A stretch of 64,000 nucleotides of DNA from Rhabdophis nuchalis. Lineage: Eukaryota; Chordata; Lepidosauria; Squamata; Natricidae. The notes under the pieces were generated by a model, which worked only from the letters and a program-made list of their open reading frames with translations, did not search any database and was not told where the DNA came from. Position numbers and translations under genes: made by a program. Where the stretch lies: assembly GCA_039707465.1 (NCBI GenBank), contig CM077648.1:24614119-24678118 (forward strand), in the 5' to 3' direction. Below are positions 34,617 to 45,719 of the stretch, piece by piece (within the stretch, counting starts at the first letter, position 1; every line of letters starts with the position of its first letter).

Positions 34617-34972
34617 AGCTGATAACCCGGCGCTGCCCCGATATTTATTTATCCCAACCTCCTTCCATGAATGTTGCCACAATTTCTAAAGTTGGATTTT
34701 CCCCTTACCAGAGGGAGCCCCCTTGTGAAGTACTGTGAAGCTGTTACCATGGCAACTCCACAGCGCTGTACAGTACAAGCCATTTTGAGGCAGTACAATA
34801 GAAGCCATTTTAAGGCACAACAGGCTGTATCTTAAAACAGAACACACACACAGAGGGGTGTTAGAGGTGTCTTATCCCTCCACAGTATTTGTTTCCAGAG
34901 AGTAAATCATCTGTGTAACAAGTTTGGTTGAAATCCCTCAAGGAGTTCCAGAGTTATGCTAGAACACATACA
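34617..34972 (+). repeat. Unnamed interspersed repeat, near-complete copy
   Basis: It starts tagctgataacccggcgctg. It contains 'taccagagggagcccccttgtg' and 'gtttccagagagtaaatcatctgtgtaac', and ends ttccagagttatgctagaac. The copy at 56641-56970 matches along most of its length. It is followed immediately by a trinucleotide microsatellite (34980-35065). Confidence 0.7.
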
Positions 34973-34979
34973 CACATAC

Positions 34980-35049
<70 letters not shown>

Positions 35050-35068
35050 TGTACTAGTAGTACTAGTA
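34980..35068. repeat. (ATT)n(AGT)n microsatellite
   Basis: About 35 bp of (ATT)n changes abruptly into about 50 bp of (AGT)n. It sits at the 3' end of the unnamed repeat, suggesting a tail-derived expansion. Confidence 0.95.
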
Positions 35069-35174
35069 GTATTCCTGTCTTCCAGTTGCTCAAGGCAGCT
35101 TAAGTTCTCTCTTCTGTTTTTATCTTAATAGGTCTCTAGGCTAGCTTTTGCTGAGGGAAAATGATACACTACAG

Positions 35175-35338
35175 CAGCAGTCCCCAACCCCTGGTCCATG
35201 AAGCGGGATCAGGCCGCAACATGCAGAAACCAGGCCACACAAAGAAGCAAAGCTCCACCCACAGGATACAGGCAGCATGCAAAACCACACCCCTCCACAG
35301 AACCAGTCTCTGGTGCCCAAAAGGTTGGGGGCCACTGC
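35175..35338. mobile_element. hAT-like nonautonomous element
   Basis: It runs from cagcagtccccaacc to ggttgggggccactg. The inverted ends and the interior 'ctggtccatgaagcgg' resemble a common amniote hAT end reading cagtggtccccaacc. No clear duplication was found. Confidence 0.6.
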
Positions 35339-35518
35339 CCTAGAGGTCAGAGAGCCCATAGGGCCCGGACAGACATGGACAGATATGCTCATACTTCAGC
35401 ATCTACATTACAGTATTCTATATAGCAACAAATTTACACTGTAAATCATCTAAAACTCAATATGAATTGTTTAAGTGCTTGTTAGGACACATTTAAATGA
35501 TCTGAAAATAGTTCTCAC

Positions 35519-35558
35519 CTTCTTTGGAAACAGAAGGCTCTTCCACAAGTGGTGGAGC
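35519..35558 (-). CDS. PPA2: PPA2 exon 11 (penultimate)
   Basis: The minus-strand acceptor is ctgtag|gct and the donor is gaag|gtgaga. It encodes APPLVEEPSVSKE plus one base. It aligns with the variable Ser/Pro/Glu-rich stretch before the C-terminus of PPA2/PPA1. The phase fits the final exon at 32825-32853. Confidence 0.8.
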
Positions 35559-36320
35559 CTACAGAAAAGAAATAAATCATTTTGTAAAAGGCAATGTGCT
35601 GTATACAAAATACAAACAGTAAACACACACAAAATTACAAAAAATTGATATAGTTTATAATCTAAAATCTGCAGATTAAAACTCCATATAACAAAGAGAA
35701 AAAAGTTAGGGAGATAAATATACAGGAAAATATCGTAATCAATGTACTCATACGTAGTTGGATTTAATCCCAGAGGAATTGCTTCTGTTAAAGGCTTTGC
35801 AAATAATTTCAGGATGGACCTGAAAAATGGCCTCATAAAAATTGACGTGGTGACAGGGAATTCTGGCCCTTCCGGGATTTAAATTCTTGTAGTGTTGTTA
35901 TTGTAGCTTGTTTCTTTAAATAGTCTTCTTTGAATGATATTAAAATCTGCTTCCTTTGAAGTTTCATCTCACTTTTGAAATTACAGTTTAACATAATTAG
36001 TACAAAAGCCTATCTGTGCAGTAAAACAAACAAACACCAGCTGTATATATTTTGGATCCTGAATGTGTGGGTTGCAGTTTCTAGTATTGGGTGGGCTCCT
36101 AAAGTTGAACGCTAATAGTTCTTCAAAAGTTGGAAAATTGGCCCTGAAAACAGAATGAATTTAGGCCATTTCAGAAATCATTTTTAAACATTCGCTCCTG
36201 TGAAAAACGCCAAATGGAAACTAGCTGATCAAAAAACTTTTTTTTTCTTGTATAAAAATGTTCAGGTCATATTTCCTCCAGTTGTACAACTGAAATGTCT
36301 GTGTGCATCAAATGGGTGTT
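35559..36320. other. PPA2 intron; exon 10 not located here
   Basis: No repeat was recognised. PPA2 exon 10 should lie between this point and 38161, but no convincing match to the SPF-containing segment of the family was seen. Confidence 0.5.
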
Positions 36321-36324
36321 TTAG

Positions 36325-37000
36325 TGATAGAATAGAATAGGATAGGATAGGATAGGATAGGGTAGGGTAGGGCAGGGTAGGGTAGGGCAGGACAGGGTAG
36401 CGTATCATAGCATAGCATAGATTAAGAGTTGGAAGGGACCTTGGAGGTCTTCTAGCCCAACCCCCTGCCTAGGCAGGAAACCCACTTCACCACTTCAGAC
36501 AAATGGTTAACATATTCTTAAAAACTTCCAGTGTTGGAACATTCACAACTTCTAGAGGAAAGTTGTTCCACTGATTAAGTGTTCAAATTGTCAGGAAATT
36601 TCTCCTCAGTTCTAAGTTGCTTCTCTCCTTGATTAGTTTCCACCCATTGGTTCTCATCCTGTCCTCAGGTGCTTTGGAGAATAGCTTGATTCCCTCTTCT
36701 TTGTGGCAACCCTTGAGATATTGGAACACTGCTATCATGTCTCCTCTAATCCTTCTTTTCATTAAACTAGACATACCCAGTTCCTGGAACTGTTCTTCAT
36801 GTTTTAGCCTCCAGTCCCCTAATCATCTTTGTTGCTCTTCTCTGCACTCTTTCTAGAGTCTCCACATCTTTTCTACATCATGGTGACCAAAACTGGATGT
36901 AGTATTATAATGTGGTATTTACACTTCACGTGACCTTGATTCTATCCCTCTGTTTATGCAGCCTAGAATTGTGTTGGCTTTTTTGGCAGCTCATTTGGCA
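36325..37000 (-). mobile_element. CR1 LINE fragment with degenerate pentanucleotide tail
   Basis: The minus strand encodes MSSLMKRRIRGDMIAVFQYL, KGCHKEEGIKLFSKAPEDR and KERSNLELRRNFLT, with frame breaks. The 3' end runs into a variable (TATCC)n/(TACCC)n microsatellite at 36326-36420. Confidence 0.9.
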
Positions 37001-37087
37001 GTTCATTAATGGTTAAAAGACAGCTTTTCAAAACAGCGGGAAATATTATTGAAAAATACTTTAACTTTACTGAAGCAAAGTTAACTT

Positions 37088-37132
37088 ATTTATTTATTTT
37101 TATTTTATCAAATTTATACCCCGCCCTTCTCC
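37088..37132 (-). repeat. Short L2-like 3' tail
   Basis: (TTTA)n-like sequence is followed by atttataccccgcccttctcc, a common squamate LINE 3' tail in reverse. Confidence 0.45.
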
Positions 37133-37829
37133 TTGTTAGGACCCAGAACTTACAGAACTTATACTGTAAACAGATCACCATTTGCAGTTTTGGTTCTGTA
37201 TGTGTGGGAATGTTTTAGGATATAAGCAGGCATGTGTAATTTTAGTTCTTGTTTTACTTTTAAAGATAACAATGAATCTAATATCGTTGAACGTTGGTTG
37301 ATTAAAAAAATGGGAAAATGTGTTTTATAATGCACAAAAAAAAAGATTGTTAAGGCTTATTACATTTTCCTCTCTGCTTCCTTCTTTTCCATACTGACCT
37401 CAGCCTCCACGATCATGAGAAACCTGCATCTGCTATTTAATTTCCAAGCTAGCATTTTAGATTATGAGAGTATTAACTCTCAATTGCCTGTGCTTCCATT
37501 CAATGGCCAATATTGAAAAGAGGATTGGAAAGGAGAAAAAAATGTATAAATTCCCTTACAGATTGCACAATAGATTGGATGTCTTCTTCACTGCAACAAT
37601 ATGGGCTAGTGCCCACCAGAAGGTTGGTGCTGGAAAGAGAATACAATTATTAAGACTTGAAGGGGGGGGGGGGGAACAACTGTTATTTAAAGCACAAATA
37701 AGAAAAGAACAAACTAAGCATGCAGAACAGTAAATGCTGTCCAAGATTTGAGATATTTGGTCCAATCTAACATGGGAAGTTTATAGATTAAACTGGGTAT
37801 CTCTGCACATAATTTGTGGTTTACATAGT

Positions 37830-38118
37830 CTCTTATTAAAAACCTGCGATCACATGATTGTGATCAGGGCACATGACAGATGGCCATAATGTCCTATTGA
37901 CATGTGATTGCTTTTGAAACCTTCACTACAGAGAAGCAAAGTCAATGAGGAAATCAGCAGAAGATCACAAATGGCGATCATATAATGCTGTACTTTGACT
38001 GCATAGGATTTGCTTAATGAAGGCAGCCATAAATGCCACAATTGCCATTGTACATTGGAATGGTCTTGTAACATTATGCTTTATGACCGCATCACTTTAC
38101 CTTAATTGAGGACTGCCT
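37830..38118. repeat. Interspersed MITE-like repeat, copy 2
   Basis: Segments such as ttgaggactgcctgtaat and 'catgattgtgatcagggcacatgac' match the family at 24921 and 62960. Confidence 0.5.
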
Positions 38119-38161
38119 GTAATTCAAATTGGATTTTGACCTAACCACAATAGATGCATAC

Positions 38162-38247
38162 CATTTTATGGCTCCTCCATCAGCCTTTTTGTGAACCAAA
38201 GCTTTCCAGCACTCGTGGGTGGACTTGATTATGTCTAAAGCAAATGC
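38162..38247 (-). CDS. PPA2: PPA2 exon 9
   Basis: The minus-strand acceptor is aatag|gca and the donor is aaatg|gtatgc. It holds 28 codons plus two bases (TG, a split Cys codon). It encodes [20 protein letters not shown] and KADGGAIK. This matches the family helix with IKSTH..WKAL. The split Cys agrees with the INC-TN junction of mammalian PPA2. Confidence 0.95.
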
Positions 38248-38799
38248 CTATTTAAAACAACATTGAGAGGAGAAGAGACAGAAGAAAATGTTGAAATTTT
38301 GTTGAAGCATTTCTGGTGTTTTCTTTTAAATGTGAATATCTACTTGACCTTCAAACTTCAAAGCTTTCAGATATCAGTCACTGACATGTCTCACCATCAT
38401 GAGATAGAAAAGGGGGAAGAAAATTTCAATAAATACAGTGTGCATTCCATAACAATAGAACATATTAAGGTGGTTTAAGTAGATCAGTGGGGACTACACT
38501 TTATCTGGGAAAAAGTAACTCTGCTTAACTTTCTCAGACTTGAAAAACTGCTTTTGGGGGGAAAAAACTGCTGTAACAAAAACTCATGAATTATGTTCTT
38601 GTTTTGGCTGTGTTTAAAGCAAAGCTGCTCAGCATATGCTGAAGTTAAAAATATCAGCTCGTTGGCTGATATTTTGGAAATCTTGGAAAACATCTAAATA
38701 AGGTCACAGAAGAGCCAGATTATGACTGGAGCCAGAAGGGTTTCTCCCCCCCCCCCCCCCTCCAAAGGATTCAGGATATGGGATAGTTGGAAATAGCAA

Positions 38800-39022
38800 T
38801 AGCATTTAGACTTATGCACTGCACTATATTGTTTTAAAAGCCCTCTCTGTGTGGTTTCGAAATGTCAGCATATTGTCCCCAACAATCTGGGTCCCATTTT
38901 ACCAACCATGGAAGGATGAATCAACCTTGAGCTGGTCAGTATTGAACTCCTGGCTGTGGGCAGAGTTAGCAATATAGTTTTCTGCAATATAGCATTCTAA
39001 CCACTACGCCACCACAGTCAAG
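38800..39022 (-). repeat. tRNA-derived SINE, reverse, second family
   Basis: The right end caatatagcattctaaccac|tacgccac is the reverse of a tRNA-like head (gtggcgtagtggttagaatg). The body 'cccattttaccaaccatggaaggatgaatc' matches a common reptile SINE core. Confidence 0.65.
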
Positions 39023-39864
39023 AACAATGGCAATCATAAAGGACAAACTTTCAAGGAAAGTCACAGAAGATATCTTCCAAGTGACTTTGTGGGTAGGGAG
39101 AATTCTCCAGGAACTGAAGACCAAAGTTCTCCTTAGCCCCAAACTCACTTGTATTGAAGTTGCACTGTAAATTGGACATCACCAGATTTTCCTTGGGTAG
39201 TCTTAGAAAATTACTGCAACTGGGGAGGTTATGTTATTCCTCGTTATTTCTAGAGTATTCTTTTTAATGCAGAAGCTAAAACTCTTATCTCCCTGCCAGC
39301 CAATATCTGAAAATGTTTCTATATGGATTGATTTTGGCCTTTAAAAATATATATATTTTCAGAGTCTTTTAAGAAAATGGAAGATTTTAACTCCTGAAGG
39401 TCTTGTATTCCAAAATTAGGGGAGGGGGGGGTGTTAATAAAAAAAGCAGCACTGCTGAAATTGGATCATTTTGTCCCTAAATATCCCACAGTGGGACCTC
39501 AGATGCTACAAGGATTGCATTCAGATTACAAGTTGCCCATCCCTGTTGTAATAAAGTTGAAGATCCTTTAGAGAAGACTTCTCTAAATGTTCTGTTCTGT
39601 TCATATTTGATAGGGCTACCAAAGTTTCAAAACAATCTAGACAAAAAAAACATGTGAGATATTTTGACAAAAGAGCAGCGTTGTTTATACCTTCATGACA
39701 ATTTGAAGTGAAGGAAAGTATTTTGAGTTACTATGAAACATTTTGCAGTAATGGCTTCTTTACATATTCTTGATTGGGATTCTGTAGGATTTTACACAGC
39801 ATTAATCCAGACAATACACGTTTCACAAAGTAACTTTATCATCTTAAAGTAAACAATTTTTCAC

Positions 39865-39992
39865 CTTGTCCTTAAATGTGTCATTAAAAGCAAACTTATT
39901 TTCTGGCTTCCCATCTGGGACTTTATATCGTCTGCACCAGTCAACAGTAGCTTCAAGGTAACCCGGGAAAAACTTCCTGACATCATCAATAT
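39865..39992 (-). CDS. PPA2: PPA2 exon 8
   Basis: The minus-strand acceptor is ttgcag|at and the donor is aag|gtgaaa. Two bases complete the Asp codon begun in exon 7, and 42 codons follow: [35 protein letters not shown] and NDTFKDK. The [10 protein letters not shown] block is diagnostic of eukaryotic family I inorganic pyrophosphatases and includes substrate-binding Tyr and Lys residues. Confidence 0.97.
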
Positions 39993-39999
39993 CTGCAAT

Positions 40000-40600
40000 A
40001 GGTTAAAAATGCATTAAAAAAGTTAAATAACAGCTTCTTCCAAACCTACCATTCTAAATATACATGTACAAGATTCTAATACGGCAATAAATCTGTCATA
40101 AATATTTCAATGGGTGAGCTCATGAAAACCCAAGTGCACGGGTTACAGATTTAATCCTCTGCTTACACAGAGCGTTACATACAGAAATACCACACAAAAA
40201 TTCTGAACATAATTCAGTAATTGTTGAATGCATTTAGCTTACACTGGATTATAAAAACAATCACATAGACTCTTATACATACTGTAGATTGGATGAAGCA
40301 GACTGGAAAATTCGATAACCTGGCTACCGATTAAGAACCTTGTAATGCAAATTTTTCCTTAAAAAGCTCAGTGTTCTAAAATTGTGATTGGAGACACAGC
40401 ACTTATTTTTGTCTCCATGGTGAGGGATTTAAGAAGCTCCAGAGCAGCTAAAACATCTAAAAAACATCTATTCTGAAACACAGAATGAAGCAACCGTTCG
40501 TTCAGCCATAGTCTGTGGAATGGTCTGAGCTAACCATGGTCTGTTACATAAACAAAGTGTATTAAGCAATAAAATCTCAAGTTCATAAAACACACTGAAC
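40000..40600. other. PPA2 intron, nothing recognised
   Basis: AT-rich intronic DNA with no repeat that I could name. Confidence 0.5.
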
Positions 40601-40616
40601 TTAAGTGTACTTTAGA

Positions 40617-41118
40617 ACAATGATGGCTAACATTTTTCTAAAGATGTGCGAAAACTGTGTGTGTTTTCCAACTGCGCATGCACGAGCAACCCCCACACAG
40701 GAGGTGATTTTCGCCCTCCTCAAGCTCCAGAGGCTTTCTTGAAGCCTGGGGAAGGCGAAAAATGGCCCAATGGCTAAACCGGAAGTTTGGGAACAAAATT
40801 CTGGTTTGCCCATTGGACCGTTTTTCGCCCTCCTCAGGCTTTAGGAAAGCCTCCAGAGCCCGGGGAGGGTGAAAAACAGGCCCAACGGGCCAACCGGAAG
40901 TTTGTTCCCAAACTTCCGGTTGGGCTGTTTGGTATGTTTTTTGCCTCTCTAGGCTTCGGAGGCTTTCCTGAAGTCTGGGGAGGGCAAAAACGGCCTTCCA
41001 CAGCCCTCCGGAATACCAAAAATCAGCTGGCTAGCATGCCAGAGCTGAGGGCTGCCAAGAGCTGCCATGCCGGCAAATATGGCTCTGCATGATATGATGG
41101 TTCCCCATCACGGCTTTA
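40617..41118. mobile_element. hAT-like nonautonomous element with internal duplication
   Basis: It runs from caatgatggctaac to gttccccatcacgg. The interior repeats the ctccagaggctttc/gcctggggaaggcgaaaa module about three times in alternating sense. It belongs to the same family as 15804-16144. The flanks actttaga and ctttagta only weakly suggest a duplication. Confidence 0.6.
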
Positions 41119-41600
41119 GTATGTCAATCCAATTAGTGATACTGACAGAACAGTAAAGCATCTCTCCAACCAAAGGAATGAATCTGTCCTATGCATTCTA
41201 TATAATTCAATAAATCAATAAAAAAACCCAGACTGAATACTTTGTTTGTTTTCAAACTCCCAAGAACCTCTGCAAAAATTGCCTTCAAACCAAGTGCCTA
41301 TATGATGGGGAGTAAATCATTAAGGTCACAGGTAATCATTATTTCAAGTTAAAATTAGAGATTGTCATCATACCCACTTCCTTATCCTGTTTTCTGGCAT
41401 ACAATCATTTACTTAAACCTAAAGGCCATGGGCAGCCGTCAACCCTTCCAAAGGGTGTCTCTTCCCTACAGAAGAATATGGTCACTAAAAGTTTGCTTTT
41501 TCAAACTGAAATGTATTTTTTTTTTAAGTAAAATATCAAATGGAGCTACAGGTATGGTAGACACCATGTGGAAGGGATGTCCATTGGCCCCACTGTAATG

Positions 41601-41968
41601 GAATAAAGCAGGGGTGTCAAACTCAAGGCCCGGGGGCCGAATCTAGCCTGCGGGGTGCTTAGATTTGGCCCACAGGGCTGCTCTGGAAACAGCGAAGGCC
41701 CGTGGTGCCTCTGCCAATGAAAACAGAGCTTGGGAGGGCTGCATGTGGCCCTTCCAAGCTGTTTTCGCTGGCAGAGGGTTGCAGGAGGCCATCGTAGCCA
41801 AAAACGGGGCTCAGAAGCCTGTTTTCTCTGGCAGAGTACTCCGGCCACTACAGGCACGCCTGACATGAGGGTTGTCAAGCTGGCCACACACACCTTTCCC
41901 TCCCCCCCGAGGTCAAACACAATGATGTGGCCTTCAATGAAATTGAGTTTGACATCCCTGGAATATAG
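41601..41968. mobile_element. hAT nonautonomous element with 7/8 TSD
   Basis: The element (41609-41960) runs from caggggtgtcaaactcaagg to ttgagtttgacatccctg. It is flanked by gaataaag and gaatatag. Sister copies are at 47262-47525 and 60752-61077. Confidence 0.88.
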
Positions 41969-42251
41969 GAACAACTTTGGAGTAAGAGGGAGGAAATGCT
42001 GCCTAGGAAACAATCAGATAAGAGAGAATCTGGAAGCCCTGAGTAGTTTAAAGGCCAGAGAAAGAAACAGAAAAATTCCCCCAAAGGAATCATGCAGTTA
42101 AAGGTGGCGGCGGCAAGCTGAAGTGATTTAGTTAGCAATCTTGAACACCCTGCAGAAAGCCATATCCCAAAGCACCTAAAAAGAGAAACCAGGGCAATTG
42201 GGTTTTTAAACCAAACAAAATGGATTATTATTATTCATTATTATTAAATAC

Positions 42252-42378
42252 CATGGATTTTCTGAGCAAGGGGGTCATCCACACTGATAGCTATGACCTT
42301 CCAGTCAGTTTCTCCTTCATCAATAAGACCGATAATTCCAAGGGCCTTCACCTTAACAACTTCACCAAGTGTCCGAAC
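42252..42378 (-). CDS. PPA2: PPA2 exon 7
   Basis: The minus-strand acceptor is tttaag|gtt and the donor is catg|gtattt. It holds 42 codons plus one base. It encodes [40 protein letters not shown] and [10 protein letters not shown] contains the conserved Asp and Lys of the pyrophosphatase active site (the D-x-x-x-x-D-W-K block). Confidence 0.97.
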
Positions 42379-42762
42379 CTTAAAACATAGAAGAGGCTGC
42401 ACAATTTGTTTGTTTCCAAGATGCTATTTAAGGTGGAAAATCAGCTGGAACAGAACTGAGAATAGGTTGAAGTAGGATGGGAAACAAAGAGAGACAGGAA
42501 GAAAATTCTGGAGGAAAACATAATTGGTTAACACCTTGAAGGAGAGAGCATATCAAGGCTATACTGTGTGTTTTCATGACAGGCGGCATTTTTCTACAAT
42601 AATGCTGTACCAAAGTTTTATATTTCAGCTGAATCATAGGAATAAAGGCTGAAGTTGCCACTCTGAGGCTAGAGAAGGTCATTATATAAAGATATCTCCA
42701 CTGCTTCAAGCTAATAAATGACCCAATAAATAGCCAGGCATTTCAAGTCTAAGAAATACATA

Positions 42763-43102
42763 CTGTATTTCTCGGACTATAAGACGCACCAAGATTTTGA
42801 AGAGGCAAATAAAAAAAATAAAAAAAAGGGCATGGATATCCTTTAGGAGGCTTATAACGTGCTCCTGGGTGCTGGGGGGGGGGGCAAAATTGAGCAAAAA
42901 AAGGGCCCATTTTTCACTCATTTCTGCCCTCCCTAGCCCCCAGAAGCACTCTGAAAGCCTCCTAAAGGCTATGCATGGCCATTTTAGTGAAGGGGATGGG
43001 GTTTCAGGAGGCAAAGAAATGCTGTATTCAGTGCATAAGACGCATCCAGATTTTCAGCCTCTTTTTTGAGGGAAAAAGGTATGTCTTATACGTAGTTGTT
43101 GG
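42763..43102. mobile_element. Tc1/mariner-like MITE, copy 1
   Basis: The start tactgtatttctcggactat, followed by aagacgcaccaagattttga, matches the TIR of the copy at 58344-58851. The right end is decayed (gtatgtcttatacgtagt). It lies in a PPA2 intron. Confidence 0.75.
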
Positions 43103-43356
43103 TTACTTTTTGCACTGTAGTGAGCAATCAATCAGTTTGTGTCTTTATTCTAGCTCTAATATTCTAATATAGCCATCTTGTTTCAAAGACTTCTCCTGTC
43201 AGGTTTCGTTGAGGAACAAAGAATTAACTGTCCGGAGATTTGTGTCCAGTTGTGGAACCAGATAACCAGCAACTTTCCTAGACAAGCTTCATCGCTATGT
43301 TAGGAAACCAATGGTTGAAACAACTAAAGTATGCTTCTGTGGTAATTCAAACAGAC

Positions 43357-43443
43357 CTGGGCACCAATTTCGCAAACATCAATGGGATCATTGTCACCAC
43401 AGCATCCTGTATTATCATCTGTATGCCTTGGATCTTCCCAAGT
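43357..43443 (-). CDS. PPA2: PPA2 exon 6 with the pyrophosphatase signature
   Basis: The minus-strand acceptor is ctacag|act and the donor is cccag|gtctgt (GT, otherwise weak). It holds 29 codons: [20 protein letters not shown] and [16 protein letters not shown] (43375-43395) is the family I inorganic pyrophosphatase signature, whose three Asp residues bind the catalytic metal ions. It follows YGAFPQ of exon 5 without a gap. Confidence 0.97.
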
Positions 43444-43449
43444 CTGTAG

Positions 43450-44210
43450 GGGACGAAAAAGGGAAATAAACTGTACCATTTATAGTTGGTTATTATTGTT
43501 TTGTTCATTTCTACAAATTATTGGCATTCTGAGAAGGGACGGTTCAAGTTTTTTTTAATGTGTGCTACATTCTTTGACAATGACACACTATTATAATACG
43601 TTTATGCAATAGTGAAAACCCTGTGTTTCTAAATTGCCATTCCTGGCATAACTGAATAATGACCAAATTATTGTTTTAAAGAGCAATAAAAATATAACAA
43701 ACAACTCACACCTATTCATTTGTTATTTTACCTCAGTCATTTTTTTTTTTTAAAAAGGTGTTCTAACAGATATTTGTTTAAAGTTGGTTTAAAGAAGAGA
43801 ATTTCAGCTTGAGCATGACAGAAATAGAGCATAGGGAATGCCAACTGTGACTGAATTAAGTACACATTTTCATGGACAATGGCCTGAGTAAATCTCTATC
43901 TATATTAACTTTAACAAATCTAAAGGAGTATTAAAGACCAAATTACTGGGGAAAGACAAATGTTTTCCAGTTCTTTAGGAGATGATATAGACCATCATTC
44001 TGACATCAATATTTGGAAAAGTAAGAACAGGTTGTAAAATTTGTTAACATTTTCAAAATGGTTACCAATTGGTTTCCCAAGTCAGTTTTTAGATTTGTCA
44101 AGAATTAAGCTTTCAAATAAATTTCATGTCACTTCATGATGAACACAATGCAGCAATCTGACACAGTTGCAAAAACTACAATACAACATAGATTTCACTT
44201 TTCAGAAAGG
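43450..44210. other. PPA2 intron, nothing recognised
   Basis: AT-rich, with T runs at 43741 and no element that I can name. Confidence 0.5.
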
Positions 44211-44213
44211 ACT

Positions 44214-44556
44214 AAAGGTAAAGGTTCCCCTTGCACATATGTGCTAGTTGTTCCCAACTCTAGGGGGCGGTGCTCATCTCTGTTTCAAAGCCGAAGAGCC
44301 AGCACTGTCCGAAGACGTCTCCATAGTCATGTGGCCGGCATGACTAAACACCAAAGGCAGACGCAACGCTGCTACCTTCCCACCAAAGTGGTCCCTATTT
44401 TTCTACTTGCATTTTTACATGCTTTTGAACTGCTAGGTTGGCAGAAGCTGGGACAATTAATGGGAGCTCACTCCATTACATGGTGCTAGGGATTCGAACT
44501 GCTGACCTTTCTGATTGACAAGCTCAGTATCTTAGCCACTGAGCTACCATGTTAGT
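44214..44556 (-). mobile_element. tRNA-derived squamate SINE, reverse
   Basis: It starts aaggtaaaggttccccttgc and ends cagtatcttagccactgagc|tacc, the same family as 6295. The duplication was not resolved. Confidence 0.88.
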
Positions 44557-44629
44557 AAGTACCTGACTAGTTCCACTTTTTTTCAAATTGGTCCAACACT
44601 ACCTCAAGGAATGTAACTTAAGTAACTAC

Positions 44630-45010
44630 CTCAAGTAATTCAGAAAATAGCAATAAGAATGATCAGGGAAGCTGTCACTAAGTCTTATGAAAAGAAAATG
44701 GGTATCTCTATGTTTGAGAAAAGACGAGACAAAGAGAGGACTAATTGCTCTTCAAATACTTGAATGAATATCTGAAGGATTGTCACCCAGAGAATTGAGG
44801 ACAAAGTGTAGACAAATGGATAACGGATTTAAGTTACAGGAAGGCAGATTCTAGTTAAATATTAGCAATTTTTTCTAACAGTAAGAAGGTCAAGTTAAAT
44901 GCTGAGTGCCCCTTTCTTGGATCTATCAGAGACAAAACATCCATCTATCAGGAATGTTTTAATCTGATTTCCTGCACTGACCAGAAGATTGGACTTGAAG
45001 CCCTCTATGG
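44630..45010 (+). repeat. Old decayed CR1-like fragment
   Basis: Pieces such as IRMIREAVTKSYEKKMGISM and 'agaagattggacttgaag' correspond to the CR1 C-terminus and 3' part, with several frame breaks. Confidence 0.5.
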
Positions 45011-45593
45011 ATTGCCAGACATCTATGCTATTAAAGGTTGTATTTCAAAAGCATCCAGAGGGCCAAAGAGTCTATGTTCCAGGTATAGTTTGAAGTAGGA
45101 CTAGTCTTCTCAAATCTTGGCATCCTCTGGATACATCAGGACTACCATTCCCAGAATTCTGTACTATTTTGGAATTCTAAGAACTGCAGACCTGCATACA
45201 TCTGAAACTGGCCCAACATAGGGGATCCATCAACTTTGTGATGTACAATAAATATCAATTAAATCTCATAATTATTATACCATTCTAATAATAAAATTAG
45301 GAGTGAAGCTCAAGAAGTCTAAAGAAGATATCATTTTCTTTTTTACATTATTTTTTTTATCTGCCAAAAAAATTGGCCTACACTACAAATTCATCTTGCA
45401 AAAAATACTTTGGACTAAATCCAGTTTATATCTGAAGTTTTCTTTTCCCATTCTGATAATGAGACAGCGGCATACTGAAGTATATGTTCCACTTTGAACT
45501 CAATTCCATTTTGAATGCGGTGTTGCAGAACATGCCCCATGCCCTCATTCCCAATTTATAAATTCCCTAAATGAACAAATCCCAAAACATTAC

Positions 45594-45713
45594 CTGTGGG
45601 AAGGCCCCATAGTTCCAAATGTAGCCTTTATAGGGGAAAATGTTGGCTACATATCGCACCTTGCCTTTCTTCACATCTTGCTTAATAGGATTCAGTGGCT
45701 CCTTGGTGGCAAT
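45594..45713 (-). CDS. PPA2: PPA2 exon 5
   Basis: The minus-strand acceptor is cttcag|att and the donor is cacag|gtaatg. It holds 40 codons in phase 0: [20 protein letters not shown] and [20 protein letters not shown]. It contains the conserved Lys/Arg of KGKVRYV and the Tyr of [10 protein letters not shown], which shape the phosphate-binding site in family I enzymes. The sequence is nearly as close to cytosolic PPA1. The leader in exon 1 and the synteny decide for PPA2. Confidence 0.97.
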
Positions 45714-45719
45714 CTGAAG

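Noticed and set aside
35471..35836. 121-codon minus-strand frame considered as PPA2 exon 10
   Set aside because: It contains RPFFR, superficially like SPFRC, but it has no acceptor in the right phase and no further similarity.
37464..37733. 89-codon plus-strand frame, and an SPF codon run on its minus strand
   Set aside because: Checked as PPA2 exon 10 on the minus strand. The frame carrying SPF does not fit the required phase and lacks the flanking family residues.
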